Source: an uncultured Pelagibacteraceae bacterium
Lineage (GTDB): Bacteria > Pseudomonadota > Alphaproteobacteria > Pelagibacterales > AG-422-B15
Assembly (NCBI GenBank): GCA_902547315.1
Contig: CACCND010000004.1
Span: 1-64,000, forward strand
Length of the DNA stretch: 64,000 bases
Direction of reading: 5' to 3'
Shown: positions 1 through 8,938 of the stretch, piece after piece
Numbering within the stretch: position 1 is the stretch's first letter
Layout of the letters: the number at the start of each line of letters is the position of its first letter
Translations under genes and position numbers: made by a program
Notes under the pieces: model-generated
What the model was told of the DNA's origin: nothing
Seen by the model: only the letters and a program-made list of their open reading frames with translations
Databases searched by the model: none

Positions 1-443
1 AGTTATATAAAAAAAAGAAAAATGTTCAATTAATGATTATTGGTTCAGGAGAAAATACAGATTATTTAAAAAAAATTACAAATGCCATGGGATTGAATAA
101 AATTATAAAATTTAGAGGATTCATGAAAAATCCAGAAATAATTATGGTGAAATGTCATTGTCTTGTTCTACCTTCTGTCTCAGAGGGTACATCAAGAGCA
201 GTTCTGGAAGCTCAATATCTTGGGATTAAATGTATTTTACGAGATGTGACAGGCAATAAAGAATTAGTAAAAAGTAAAACTCAAGGATTGTTATTTCAAA
301 ATGATAGTGACTTACCAAAAGCGCTATTTAAAATGTATCATCTTCAGATAAAAGAAAAAAGAATTGTGTACAATAATCTTCTTAATAGGCAAAATACAAG
401 GTCATTTGTATCTAATAAATTTAAATCAATATTTGGTTCTTAA
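1..443 (+). CDS. Glycosyltransferase family 4, C-terminal fragment
   Basis: This is the C-terminal part of a GT-B fold glycosyltransferase; the reading frame is open from base 3, so the gene begins before the window. The fragment shows the second Rossmann half: an MIIGSGEN strand-turn, then a VLPSVSEGTSRAVLEA segment carrying the E-x7-E motif that binds the nucleotide-sugar donor in GT4 enzymes. It would transfer a sugar to a lipid-linked glycan at the cytoplasmic face of the inner membrane. It lies three bases upstream of a nucleotide-sugar dehydrogenase and heads a polysaccharide gene run on the same strand. Donor and acceptor cannot be inferred. Confidence 0.75.
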   Translation, partial: LYKKKKNVQLMIIGSGENTDYLKKITNAMGLNKIIKFRGFMKNPEIIMVKCHCLVLPSVSEGTSRAVLEAQYLGIKCILRDVTGNKELVKSKTQGLLFQNDSDLPKALFKMYHLQIKEKRIVYNNLLNRQNTRSFVSNKFKSIFGS

Positions 444-446
444 TAA

Positions 447-1713
447 ATGAATTATATAAAAAAAATTTCAGTAATAGGTTTAGGTTATGTAGGCCTTCCT
501 CTTGCAGTGGAATTAGCTAAAAAAATATAATGTAACTGGTTTTGATTTAAATAAAAAAAGGGTCAAAGAATTAAAGAAAGCCATCGATGGAACTAATGAA
601 ATTTCAAATAAAAAATTGCTTAAACAAAAAAATATTGAATATAGTTTTAAAAAAAAGGATATATCAAATTCAGAAATTTTTATAATATCAGTTCCAACTC
701 CAATAAATATAGAAGCAAAACCTGATTTAAAACTTTTACAAAACGCATGCAAACACGTAGGTAAATATTTAAAAGTTAATTCAATTGTTGTTTTTGAGTC
801 AACTGTCTATCCAGGAACAACAGAAGATGAATGTGTTCCAATTTTAGAAAAGCACTCTAAACTAAAATTAAATAAAGATTTCTCATGTGCATATTCACCA
901 GAAAGAATAAATCCAGGTGATAAAAAAAGAAGATTGACAAACATACCAAAGATTGTTTCAGCTTCAAATAAAAATGCACTTAACATTGTAACAAAACTTT
1001 ATAAGTCAATAATAAAAGCAAAAGTTCATAAAGTGTCATCTATTAAAGTGGCAGAGGCAGCAAAAATTATAGAAAATACACAACGTGATATCAATATAGC
1101 CTTAATGAATGAACTATCTATAATCTTCAGTAAGATGAATATTGACACAAATGAAGTAATAGATGCAGCTTCTACTAAATGGAATTTTAGCAAATTTACT
1201 CCAGGATTAGTAGGGGGACATTGTATTGGAGTTGATCCTTATTATCTTACCTATAAAGCTGAGAAGCTTGGTTACAAGCCTAAGATAATTTCTGCTGGTA
1301 GAAAATTAAATGACTCAATGGCCAAATATGTTTCTCAAAAAATGCTAAAAAGCTTAAATAAAACATCATATAAGAAAAAATATAAAATTTTAATATTAGG
1401 ATACACTTTTAAGGAAAATTGTAATGATTATAGAAATACCAAAGTTGAAGATATTTATAAATTTTTAGTAAGTCAAAACCATAAAGTAGAAGTATACGAT
1501 CCGATGATAAATTATCTTAGAAATAAAGAGCTAAAAAAAATTAATTTTATAAGTAATATTAGAAATGGATACGATGGTGTAATTATTGCTGTTGCTCATA
1601 AAATATTTTTAAAAATTGGATTAAATAAAATCAGAAAGTCTTGTAAGCAGAAACACGTTATATTTGATCTAAAAAATTTATTTAAAAGCAAAGAAATAGA
1701 TTTAAAACTGTAA
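447..1713 (+). pseudogene. UDP-sugar 6-dehydrogenase (TviB/WbpO type), frameshifted
   Basis: NAD-dependent UDP-N-acetylhexosamine-type 6-dehydrogenase, which oxidises a UDP-hexose to the uronic acid for capsule or O-antigen. The reading starts at ATG 447 with the Rossmann motif GLGYVGLPLA and hits TAA at 528-530. The rest of the protein continues in another frame through SVPTPI, ESTVYPGTT, YSPERINPGDK and the catalytic-Cys motif GGHCIGVDPYY to base 1713. The break is a run of seven A at 519-525; six A would join the frames without loss. So the copy is a pseudogene, a sequencing error, or is expressed by slippage on A7. The remainder is intact and family-like in length (about 420 residues), which argues for a very recent change or an error. 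Confidence 0.85.
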
Positions 1714-1717
1714 ATCC

Positions 1718-2548
1718 ATGCATAAATTATTTATTGGTATTGGCCCCGCTAGATGTATGACGACATGGTTTGTAAGACAATTAGAAAACTCAAAGATTGT
1801 TCATATTCCAGGAAGAAAGGAAGTTAAATTTCTTAAAGAAAATAATATTAATTTGATGAGGTACAAAAAAATAATATTTAATAATTACAAGTCGATCTCA
1901 TTAGATTATTCAAATGATTACTCTCTTAATATTAAAAATGTGTTGAAAAACTCAGAAAAGATTAAAAACCACTTAGAAACAGATATTAAATTTATTTTTT
2001 TATATAGAGATCCCGTCAATCGTTTTTTATCTCATGTTGAGCTTAAATCCTCAATGCTAAATTGCAACTATATGGACTTACCAGAAAATATAAAAATTGA
2101 ATGTAAAAATCAATCTTTCTACTCTAAAATGTTAGATGAACTAGATGATAAGAATACAATTATTATAAACATGGATCGAGTAAGAGAAAGTAAAAATGAA
2201 TTTGATAAGTTTGTTCAACAAAACTTAGACATAAGCTCGTTTAAATCAAACATAAATGAAAACATTGGTTCTACAAAAATTAAACGAATTTACCTATTTG
2301 AAATTGTGAAACAAAAAATATTTAACTTATTAGAGAAAAATGATTTAGATATAATAATTCAAATACTAAGAAAAACAAAACTTATAAGTATATTTAATTT
2401 TTTGACTGATAAAGAAGTAAACTTTATAAGACCAGAAATGAAAAATTACTTTAAAGAAACTATAATTGAAATTGAAGAAGACTATTTAAATTTTATAAAG
2501 AAACTGACAAAAAAAATAAAAAATGAAGAACTATTGCGATATTTCTAA
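1718..2548 (+). CDS. Sulfotransferase family protein
   Basis: Probable PAPS-dependent carbohydrate sulfotransferase of 276 residues. The N-terminus has a phosphosulfate-binding loop of the form GIGPARCMTTWF (residues 7-18), the counterpart of the family's G-x-x-R-S/C-x-T-T-W loop. Residues near 94-104 (FLYRDPVNRFL) match the 3'-phosphate-binding strand-helix with Arg and a downstream Ser (SHVE). The C-terminal half is less conserved. The gene lies between the nucleotide-sugar dehydrogenase and the methyltransferase/RmlC gene, and its last 26 bases overlap the next start, so it is part of the same operon and probably sulfates the glycan or a precursor. Acceptor unknown. Confidence 0.7.
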   Translation: MHKLFIGIGPARCMTTWFVRQLENSKIVHIPGRKEVKFLKENNINLMRYKKIIFNNYKSISLDYSNDYSLNIKNVLKNSEKIKNHLETDIKFIFLYRDPVNRFLSHVELKSSMLNCNYMDLPENIKIECKNQSFYSKMLDELDDKNTIIINMDRVRESKNEFDKFVQQNLDISSFKSNINENIGSTKIKRIYLFEIVKQKIFNLLEKNDLDIIIQILRKTKLISIFNFLTDKEVNFIRPEMKNYFKETIIEIEEDYLNFIKKLTKKIKNEELLRYF

Positions 2549-4253
2549 TAAGCCTTTTGATTACTATATGGATTTTGGTTTAATGCCAATAGCTAACAAC
2601 TATAGTTTACGCAAAAATAGAAATTTTAAATATGATTGCATAATAGGTATTAGTTACAAAAATAAGTATTTTAAAAATATTAATACTCCAGATCAAAAAA
2701 AATTATTTACTAGCGATTATCCATACAATGCATCTCTGTCAGAAAAGTTTAAAAAATATTTAAACATTTTAGCTAATGAAATTTATGTAAAAAATCAATT
2801 CAAAAAAAGTGACAAATTAATAATTGAAATAGGAAGTTGTGACGGAACTTTTTTAGAATTTTTTTCTAAAAAAGGGATTAGACATCTAGGTATAGAACCA
2901 ACATTAAATAATCATAAAATTGCCCAAAAGAAAGGGGTTACATCAATTAATAAGTTTTTTAATGCTAAACTATCAAAAGAAATTAGAAAGAAATACTCTG
3001 AAGCTGATGTAATCTTTGCTTCAAATGTAATTGCTCATATTAATAATATTAATGATACTTTTAGAGGAATAAAAAATTGCCTCAAGAAAGATGGAATTTT
3101 CATTTTTGAAAACATTTACTTACTCGATCTTATTAACAATTTTAATTTTGATCAGCTTTATGATGAGCATGTTTATACTTTGTCTGTGACAACAGTTGAC
3201 AAAATAGCAAGGAAACATGATCTTAAATTATATGATGTAAAGCATACTTCAATACAAGGTGGAAGTATGAGATATTATATTACTGCAAATTCTAATGTTA
3301 AAAAAAGTATAAATGTGAAAAAATTTCTTGATTCCGAGAAAAAATCTAATTTTTTTAATAAAGCATTTTTAACTCGTTTTTTTAAAAAATGTGAGGGCAT
3401 TAGGGATGAATTACTTAGTATTTCTAATGATCTTAAAATAAAAAATAAAAAAGTGGTTGGTTATGGTGCTTCAGCAAAAGCTACTTTTCTTATAAACTTT
3501 TGTAATCTAAATTCGAGACACATCAAGTATATATTTGATAGCTCACCATTAAAAAAAGATAAATTTGTACCAGGAACAAATATAAAAATAATTGATGAAA
3601 AGAACATCAAAAATTATAAATTTGATCACGTTATTTTATTTTCATGGAATCATAAAACTGAGATAAAGAAAAAAAACAGTGAAATTGTAAAAAAAAATAA
3701 TGCTAAATGGATAATCCCATTTACTGAATCAAAGATATCTCGGAAAGGAGACAAATTCTTTGATGATGTGTATTTTATTAAGGATGAAACATACTATGAT
3801 AAAAGAGGCGCATTAAATATAGTTATTGATAATTCTAAAAACAATAATTTCAGTGTTAAACAAGTTTTATTATCAAACAATAAAAAAAAAGGAACAATTA
3901 GAGGCCTTCATTACCAATCTCCTTACAAACAAGCAAAGATAATTAAAGTATTAAAGGGAAAAATATTTGATGTTTTTATAAATATCGATCCTACTTCTAA
4001 GGACTATGGGAATTATGGACATGCGTACATTGATGCTTCAAAAGGAAAAAATTTATACATAAGTAATAAATATGCTCATGGCTTCCAAACATTAACCGAC
4101 GATACAACAGTACTTTATTTCACAGATAATATGTATTCAGAGAAAAGTAGTAAAACAATAGATTATAATGATGAAACTTTAGGGATTAAGTGGCCTATGA
4201 AAGTTACAGCTATCTCTAGTAAAGATAAAAAAGGCTTTAGTTTTAAAAAATGA
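2523..4253 (+). CDS. Fusion: sugar C-methyltransferase + dTDP-4-dehydrorhamnose 3,5-epimerase (RmlC)
   Basis: A 576-residue two-domain protein. Residues 1-400 resemble NDP-hexose C-methyltransferases (TylCIII/NovU type): SAM-binding IEIGSCDGTF at 101-110, YDEHVY at 213-218 and GYGASAKA at 313-320. The N-terminal zinc-finger region is recognisable (MDFGLMPIANNY) but has lost most of the four usual cysteines. Residues about 411-576 are a complete RmlC cupin: D-x-RG near 426-429, RGLHYQ with the catalytic His at 460-465, KVLKGKIFDV, and AHGF at 519-522. RmlC normally epimerises dTDP-4-dehydro-6-deoxyglucose at C3 and C5; both activities use the same class of dTDP-4-keto sugar, so the fusion is chemically sensible. 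The stop overlaps the rmlB start by four bases. Confidence 0.82.
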   Translation: MKNYCDISNKPFDYYMDFGLMPIANNYSLRKNRNFKYDCIIGISYKNKYFKNINTPDQKKLFTSDYPYNASLSEKFKKYLNILANEIYVKNQFKKSDKLIIEIGSCDGTFLEFFSKKGIRHLGIEPTLNNHKIAQKKGVTSINKFFNAKLSKEIRKKYSEADVIFASNVIAHINNINDTFRGIKNCLKKDGIFIFENIYLLDLINNFNFDQLYDEHVYTLSVTTVDKIARKHDLKLYDVKHTSIQGGSMRYYITANSNVKKSINVKKFLDSEKKSNFFNKAFLTRFFKKCEGIRDELLSISNDLKIKNKKVVGYGASAKATFLINFCNLNSRHIKYIFDSSPLKKDKFVPGTNIKIIDEKNIKNYKFDHVILFSWNHKTEIKKKNSEIVKKNNAKWIIPFTESKISRKGDKFFDDVYFIKDETYYDKRGALNIVIDNSKNNNFSVKQVLLSNNKKKGTIRGLHYQSPYKQAKIIKVLKGKIFDVFINIDPTSKDYGNYGHAYIDASKGKNLYISNKYAHGFQTLTDDTTVLYFTDNMYSEKSSKTIDYNDETLGIKWPMKVTAISSKDKKGFSFKK

Positions 4254-5284
4254 AAATATTAGTCACAGGTGGAAATGGCTTTATCGGTTCAAACTTTATT
4301 AGATATTTCTTGAAAAAAAAAATTGTTAAAAAAATAATTAATATTGATAAAAATAGTTATGAAAGCATAAGTGATAATTTTTTAAATTTTAAATCAAAAA
4401 AGTATTTTAAAATCAAAGATAATTTGTCAAGTTCAAAAAAAATCGAGAAAATAATATTAAATCATAAAATAGATATTATCTTACATATGGCTGCAGAGTC
4501 ACATGTAGACAGATCAATAAAAGATCCACATAAATATATAATGTCAAATGTTATTCCAACTTTGAATATATTGCGTGCATGCGTTAGTACAAGAAACAAG
4601 AGATCAGTTCGTCTTATCTATTTTTCTACTGATGAAGTTTTTGGATCAAATCATAAATCGCCTCCATTTAAACTAACCTCGCAATTAAATCCTAGCTCAC
4701 CTTACTCAGCGTCTAAAGCTGCTGCGGGATTGTTGGTAAGTAGCTGGAGAAAAACCTACAATATCGACGCTTCAATTGTGTATTGCTGTAACAATTATGG
4801 ACCCTATCAAAATCCAGAAAAACTAATACCTGCGTCAATTTATAGAATAATGAATTCTTTACCAATTTTGATCTATGGAAATGGAAAACAAATTAGAACG
4901 TGGATTTATGTTGAGGATACGATAAGGGCTATTGATAAAATTATTAATGTCAGAGAAAATATTAATAGAGATTATATTATTGGTTCAAATAGAGATTATA
5001 CTAACCTTACAATAATACGTAAATTAATAAGCATAGTTAATGATCACTCTAATATTGGAAATGCTAAAGATCTAATTCAGTTTACTCAAGATAGACCAGG
5101 TCACGACTTAGCCTATAAATTATCTAAAGATAAGGTATTAGAAAAACTTGGATTTAAAATATTATTTGACTTGGATCGCGGATTAAAAAAAACTGTGAAA
5201 TGGTATATGGAAAATCCTAAATTTATTGAAAAAAATAAATACAAATCTTTTATTAAAAATTTAAGAAAGGTTGGATTCAAATGA
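4250..5284 (+). CDS. rfbB: dTDP-glucose 4,6-dehydratase (RmlB)
   Basis: Extended short-chain dehydrogenase converting dTDP-glucose to dTDP-4-dehydro-6-deoxyglucose, the second step of dTDP-rhamnose synthesis. Visible are the NAD-binding GGNGFIG at residues 7-13, HMAAESHVDRSI at 79-90, the dehydratase signature STDEVFG with Thr-Asp-Glu at 127-129, and the catalytic Tyr152-x3-Lys156 (YSASK). The length of 344 residues is normal for the family. ATG overlaps the previous stop by four bases and its own stop overlaps rmlA in the same way, so the run C-MT/RmlC-RmlB-RmlA-RmlD is translationally coupled. The gene order differs from the common rmlBDAC order. Confidence 0.95.
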   Translation: MKILVTGGNGFIGSNFIRYFLKKKIVKKIINIDKNSYESISDNFLNFKSKKYFKIKDNLSSSKKIEKIILNHKIDIILHMAAESHVDRSIKDPHKYIMSNVIPTLNILRACVSTRNKRSVRLIYFSTDEVFGSNHKSPPFKLTSQLNPSSPYSASKAAAGLLVSSWRKTYNIDASIVYCCNNYGPYQNPEKLIPASIYRIMNSLPILIYGNGKQIRTWIYVEDTIRAIDKIINVRENINRDYIIGSNRDYTNLTIIRKLISIVNDHSNIGNAKDLIQFTQDRPGHDLAYKLSKDKVLEKLGFKILFDLDRGLKKTVKWYMENPKFIEKNKYKSFIKNLRKVGFK

Positions 5285-6147
5285 TAGGAATACTTATGGC
5301 TGGTGGAATGGGAAAAAGGCTTCAGCCTTCCACATCAATAATTAGCAAACATTTGTTTCCTATTTACGATAAGCCAATGATATATTATTCCTTGAGTTTA
5401 TTCTTATTATCAAAAATTAAAAATATTATAATCATCGCTGATCAAGACAACCTCAAACTTTACAAAAAATTATTGGGAGATGGAAGTAAGTTTGGAATTA
5501 ATCTCACATATATGTGCCAAAATAAAGCAGAGGGAATTGCTCAAGGAATTCTGATCGCACAAGATAAGATAAAAAATAAAAAAGTATGTCTCATTTTGGG
5601 GGACAACATATTATACGGAAACAACCTAATGAAGGAGCTGGATTTAGCAAAAAGAAATAAAGTGGGGGCTACAATTTTTGCTTATTATGTTGAAAATCCA
5701 TCAGATTATGGAGTTGTTAAATTTGATAAAAAATTCAGAGTTGAAAAACTATCTGAAAAACCAAAAAAATTTATTTCTAATTACGCCATTCCTGGGATTT
5801 ACTTTTATGATGAAAACGTTGTTGAAATTGCAAAAAATATCAAAAAATCTGCAAGAGGTGAGTATGAAATTACTAGCATCAATAAAGCATATTTAAAAAA
5901 TAAATTACTTAATGTTCATTTATTAAATAGAGGTTTTGCCTGGTTAGATACCGGAACGTTAGATAACTTGAATTCAGCATCAAACTTTTTTATGGCAATT
6001 GAAAAAAGACAAGGTTTGAAAATTGGATGTTTAGAAGAAATTGCTTTTAATAATAATTGGATAAAAAAGAAAGATCTTTTATCGATTATTAAAAAAATGA
6101 GTAAAGATTCTGAGTATGCAAAGTATTTAAGTAAATTAATAAGTTGA
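5281..6147 (+). CDS. rfbA: Glucose-1-phosphate thymidylyltransferase (RmlA)
   Basis: First enzyme of dTDP-deoxysugar synthesis: glucose-1-phosphate plus dTTP gives dTDP-glucose and pyrophosphate. The N-terminal nucleotide-binding stretch reads GILMAGGMGKRLQPST, matching the family G-G-x-G-T-R-L-x-P loop except Lys replaces Thr before Arg. It is followed by SKHLFPIYDKPMIYY, LGDNILYG and the EKPK motif. At 288 residues it has the family's normal length. The start overlaps rmlB by four bases, and rmlD begins with a TTG that overlaps this stop. The divergence from gammaproteobacterial RmlA is moderate but all signature blocks are present. Confidence 0.94.
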   Translation: MIGILMAGGMGKRLQPSTSIISKHLFPIYDKPMIYYSLSLFLLSKIKNIIIIADQDNLKLYKKLLGDGSKFGINLTYMCQNKAEGIAQGILIAQDKIKNKKVCLILGDNILYGNNLMKELDLAKRNKVGATIFAYYVENPSDYGVVKFDKKFRVEKLSEKPKKFISNYAIPGIYFYDENVVEIAKNIKKSARGEYEITSINKAYLKNKLLNVHLLNRGFAWLDTGTLDNLNSASNFFMAIEKRQGLKIGCLEEIAFNNNWIKKKDLLSIIKKMSKDSEYAKYLSKLIS

Positions 6148-7028
6148 ATAAAATATTGATAATTGGATCTGAAGGGCAAGTAGGTTCAGAGATAAAAAAG
6201 CAAAAGAATAGCGATAATTTTATTTTTTTATCAAGAGCTGAACTAGACGTTTCCGATGCATTAAAGTTAGAATTTCTAATCAATAGTATTAAACCTGACT
6301 TGATAGTAAATTGTGTAGCATATACTAACGTAAGAAATGCAAAAAATGATACAAACTGTATCTCAGTAAATGTTGATTATGTAAAAAACCTAGCAGATAT
6401 TTGCTTATTAAATGATATTTTTTTAATCCATTTTTCGACTGATTATGTATTCAACGGAAATAAAGCTACGCCTTATATTGAAGATGATGAAATGGATCCA
6501 ATTAACTTTTATGGTCATTCAAAGTTACAAGGAGATAAAATAATTATAAAAAAATTAAAAAAATATTTTATTATTCGGGTAAGTTGGATATTTTCCGGAA
6601 CTAATAATTGCTTTTTAACCAAGATATATAACGAAATGAAGAGGAGCAAAACTATTCAAGTAGACAATATTTCTCTTGGTAATCCACTGTATGTCGGAGA
6701 CTTAGTTTCAATAATATTATTAATTATTTCAAAATATGAAAAAGGAGAGATCTCGTCTAGCGACACAGGTGTTTATAATTATTGCAGTCAACCAGAAACA
6801 ACGTGGTTCAATTTTGCAAATGAGTTTTGCAAATATTTAAAAGAGCATGGACATAAAGAAGGTTCTACGAAAATTATTAAAAATAATGAACCAGATAAAA
6901 CATTATCGAGGCCTAAAAACTCAAGATTGAATATAAAGAAAATAAAAAAACTTTTGGATATCAATGATACTTTTTGGAAAGATAGTTTTGAAAGTGTTGT
7001 TAATAATCTTCAGAAAACTAAGATATGA
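6144..7028 (+). CDS. rfbD: dTDP-4-dehydrorhamnose reductase (RmlD)
   Basis: Short-chain dehydrogenase that reduces dTDP-4-dehydro-L-rhamnose to dTDP-L-rhamnose, the last step of the pathway. It carries the nucleotide-binding GSEGQVGSE at residues 8-16, STDYVFNG at 98-105 and the catalytic Tyr123-x3-Lys127 (YGHSK). The start is a TTG at 6144 that overlaps the rmlA stop; the N-terminal MNKILIIGSEGQVG is canonical from that codon, which supports it. It also overlaps the following glycosyltransferase by four bases. The C-terminal motif with SRPKNSRLN is typical of RmlD. Whether the final sugar is rhamnose or a branched relative depends on the upstream C-methyltransferase. Confidence 0.93.
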   Translation: MNKILIIGSEGQVGSEIKKQKNSDNFIFLSRAELDVSDALKLEFLINSIKPDLIVNCVAYTNVRNAKNDTNCISVNVDYVKNLADICLLNDIFLIHFSTDYVFNGNKATPYIEDDEMDPINFYGHSKLQGDKIIIKKLKKYFIIRVSWIFSGTNNCFLTKIYNEMKRSKTIQVDNISLGNPLYVGDLVSIILLIISKYEKGEISSSDTGVYNYCSQPETTWFNFANEFCKYLKEHGHKEGSTKIIKNNEPDKTLSRPKNSRLNIKKIKKLLDINDTFWKDSFESVVNNLQKTKI

Positions 7029-7861
7029 TGCGCAATTATGATATAACTGCTTCAATAGTATTATATAAATATAATCAAGATGAGTTAGATTTAATTATAG
7101 ACAACATTAAAATGTGTAGTCTAAATATTTTGTTAATATTAATTGACAATGGTCCAATTAAATCGAAAAAATATGATAATTATAATTTTATCAAATATAT
7201 ATTTAATAATAAAAATTTAGGTTATGGAAAAGGACAGAACATAGGTCTTTTATTATCTGAAGGTAGAAGTAAATATCATTTTATTTTAAGTAGCGATATG
7301 AAGATAGCTTCTGATTTTTTTATAAAGACTTACAATTTTCTAGAAACACATCAAAAAGTAAATGTAATGGTTCCAAAAATACTGAATTATGACAATTCAA
7401 TTCAGTACTCAATTAAAAATTTGCCAAATCCTATGAATTTATTATTAAGGATTATTCCAAAGAATTTGTTATTCAAGATCAATATTAATAAGAATTATGA
7501 AATTCAGAGAAGTCATTTCGTTGATAATTATATGTTTGTTCCATATGGGTCAGGGGCAATGGTAATTTATCGAAATAAGTATAAATATGAACAAATAAAA
7601 TTTGATGAAAGATTTTTTTTATATATGGAAGATGTAGATTGGTTTAGATCTATTAATAAAATAACGAATGTACTTTACAATCCGTTCATATCAATTAGAC
7701 ATTATCACAATGCTGCTTCTAAAAAGTCATTATATCTTTTTTTAGTTCATATAGTTTCTGCGATTAAGTATTTTAATAAAAATGGATGGATTATAGATAA
7801 GCAAAGAATAAAAATTAATTCAAATTTCTCAATACTATATACTATTGACAATTTGAAATAA
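7025..7861 (+). CDS. Glycosyltransferase family 2 (rhamnosyltransferase-like)
   Basis: GT-A glycosyltransferase of 278 residues resembling the WbbL/RfbN rhamnosyltransferases. It opens with ITASIVLYKYNQDEL, carries an NNKNLGYGKGQNIG acceptor/donor-loop segment, a degenerate DxD-like region (LSSDMK) and the characteristic FFLYMEDVDWFRS block near residues 199-211, where the acidic cluster includes the catalytic base. The gene overlaps rmlD by four bases, so it very likely uses the dTDP-deoxysugar made by the preceding genes as its donor. No transmembrane segment is evident; the enzyme is probably cytoplasmic and membrane-associated. The acceptor is unknown. Confidence 0.82.
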   Translation: MMRNYDITASIVLYKYNQDELDLIIDNIKMCSLNILLILIDNGPIKSKKYDNYNFIKYIFNNKNLGYGKGQNIGLLLSEGRSKYHFILSSDMKIASDFFIKTYNFLETHQKVNVMVPKILNYDNSIQYSIKNLPNPMNLLLRIIPKNLLFKININKNYEIQRSHFVDNYMFVPYGSGAMVIYRNKYKYEQIKFDERFFLYMEDVDWFRSINKITNVLYNPFISIRHYHNAASKKSLYLFLVHIVSAIKYFNKNGWIIDKQRIKINSNFSILYTIDNLK

Positions 7862-7879
7862 TATTAAAAAATAATTTTT

Positions 7880-8887
7880 ATGAATACGTATCTATTTTTT
7901 TTTATATTTCTTGTACTTAATATTTTGCTTGTAATATTTAACAAAAAGATTGGTCGTATAATTAATACATTTGATGTAGCTGATGGAGATAGAAAATTAC
8001 ATAAAGGAAAAGTTCCCCTGATCGGTGGAGTGATTATTTTTTCCAACGTAATACTATATTTTATTTTAATTAATTTTTTATTTAAGGACATAGATACAGA
8101 ATTAAATATTACTAATGAAAGCAATATATTTGTGCCAATAGTTGTAGGTTCAATATTATTTTTTTTTGTTGGTTTAATTGATGACAAATACAATATTAAT
8201 CCGTTACTTAAATTTTTTTTAATGATTGTTATCTTATTTTTGATAGTTAGCTTAGACAGTTCAATAAATATTAGAAATATAAGTTTTTCATTTACAACGA
8301 GTGATTATAATATTGGTAAATTTTCTATACCATTTACAATTATATGCTATTTATTGCTCATTAATTCTTTCAATATGTTTGATGGTATAAATTTGCAATC
8401 TGCTTCATATGCAATAATTTTATTTATTTTCATAATTGTAAATCAAGTATTCGTATACTTCTCTGTAATAGTTTTATTATCTTTATTCTTTTTTAGTTTT
8501 CTAAATTTACAGAATAGGTCTTTTATGGGAGATAGCGGTACCTATTTAATTTCTTTTATAATCGGTACAATTTTCATTTTTGCATATAATAAAAACTTAA
8601 TTTCATATACTGATCAGATCTTTTTATTTTTAATGATACCTGGATTTGATCTTATGCGATTATTTTTTTTAAGAATTTCAAATGGAAAACATCCATTTTC
8701 ACCTGATAGAAACCACTTACATCATATTTTATTAAATCATTATAGTTATGAAATAACATTGATTATAATCTTATTGATGATTTGTTTTCCAATAGTTTTG
8801 AGCTTAATGTTTTCAAACTTATTATCTATTATTATCGGTTTTATCGGATATCTTTTCACTATTTCTTATCTTCAAATTAGAAGATAA
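7880..8887 (+). CDS. Undecaprenyl-phosphate glycosyl-1-phosphate transferase (WecA/MraY superfamily)
   Basis: Polytopic membrane enzyme of 335 residues that starts glycan assembly by moving a sugar-1-phosphate from a UDP-sugar to undecaprenyl phosphate. Family signatures occur in order: DGDRKLHKGKVPLIGG near residues 35-50, GLIDDKYNINPLLK (the Mg-binding Asp-Asp), NMFDGIN, the FMGDSGTYLISF loop, and PDRNHLHHILL near the C-terminus, a His-rich motif typical of WecA rather than MraY. The DGIN-LQ segment is less canonical than the usual DGxDGL. Roughly ten hydrophobic segments are visible. It follows the GT2 gene by 18 bases and precedes the polymerase/ligase gene. Confidence 0.85.
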   Translation: MNTYLFFFIFLVLNILLVIFNKKIGRIINTFDVADGDRKLHKGKVPLIGGVIIFSNVILYFILINFLFKDIDTELNITNESNIFVPIVVGSILFFFVGLIDDKYNINPLLKFFLMIVILFLIVSLDSSINIRNISFSFTTSDYNIGKFSIPFTIICYLLLINSFNMFDGINLQSASYAIILFIFIIVNQVFVYFSVIVLLSLFFFSFLNLQNRSFMGDSGTYLISFIIGTIFIFAYNKNLISYTDQIFLFLMIPGFDLMRLFFLRISNGKHPFSPDRNHLHHILLNHYSYEITLIIILLMICFPIVLSLMFSNLLSIIIGFIGYLFTISYLQIRR

Positions 8888-8938
8888 TTCGTCTATAGTT
8901 TTCCACAGTCAAAGTAAAAATAAATATACACAACCGGG

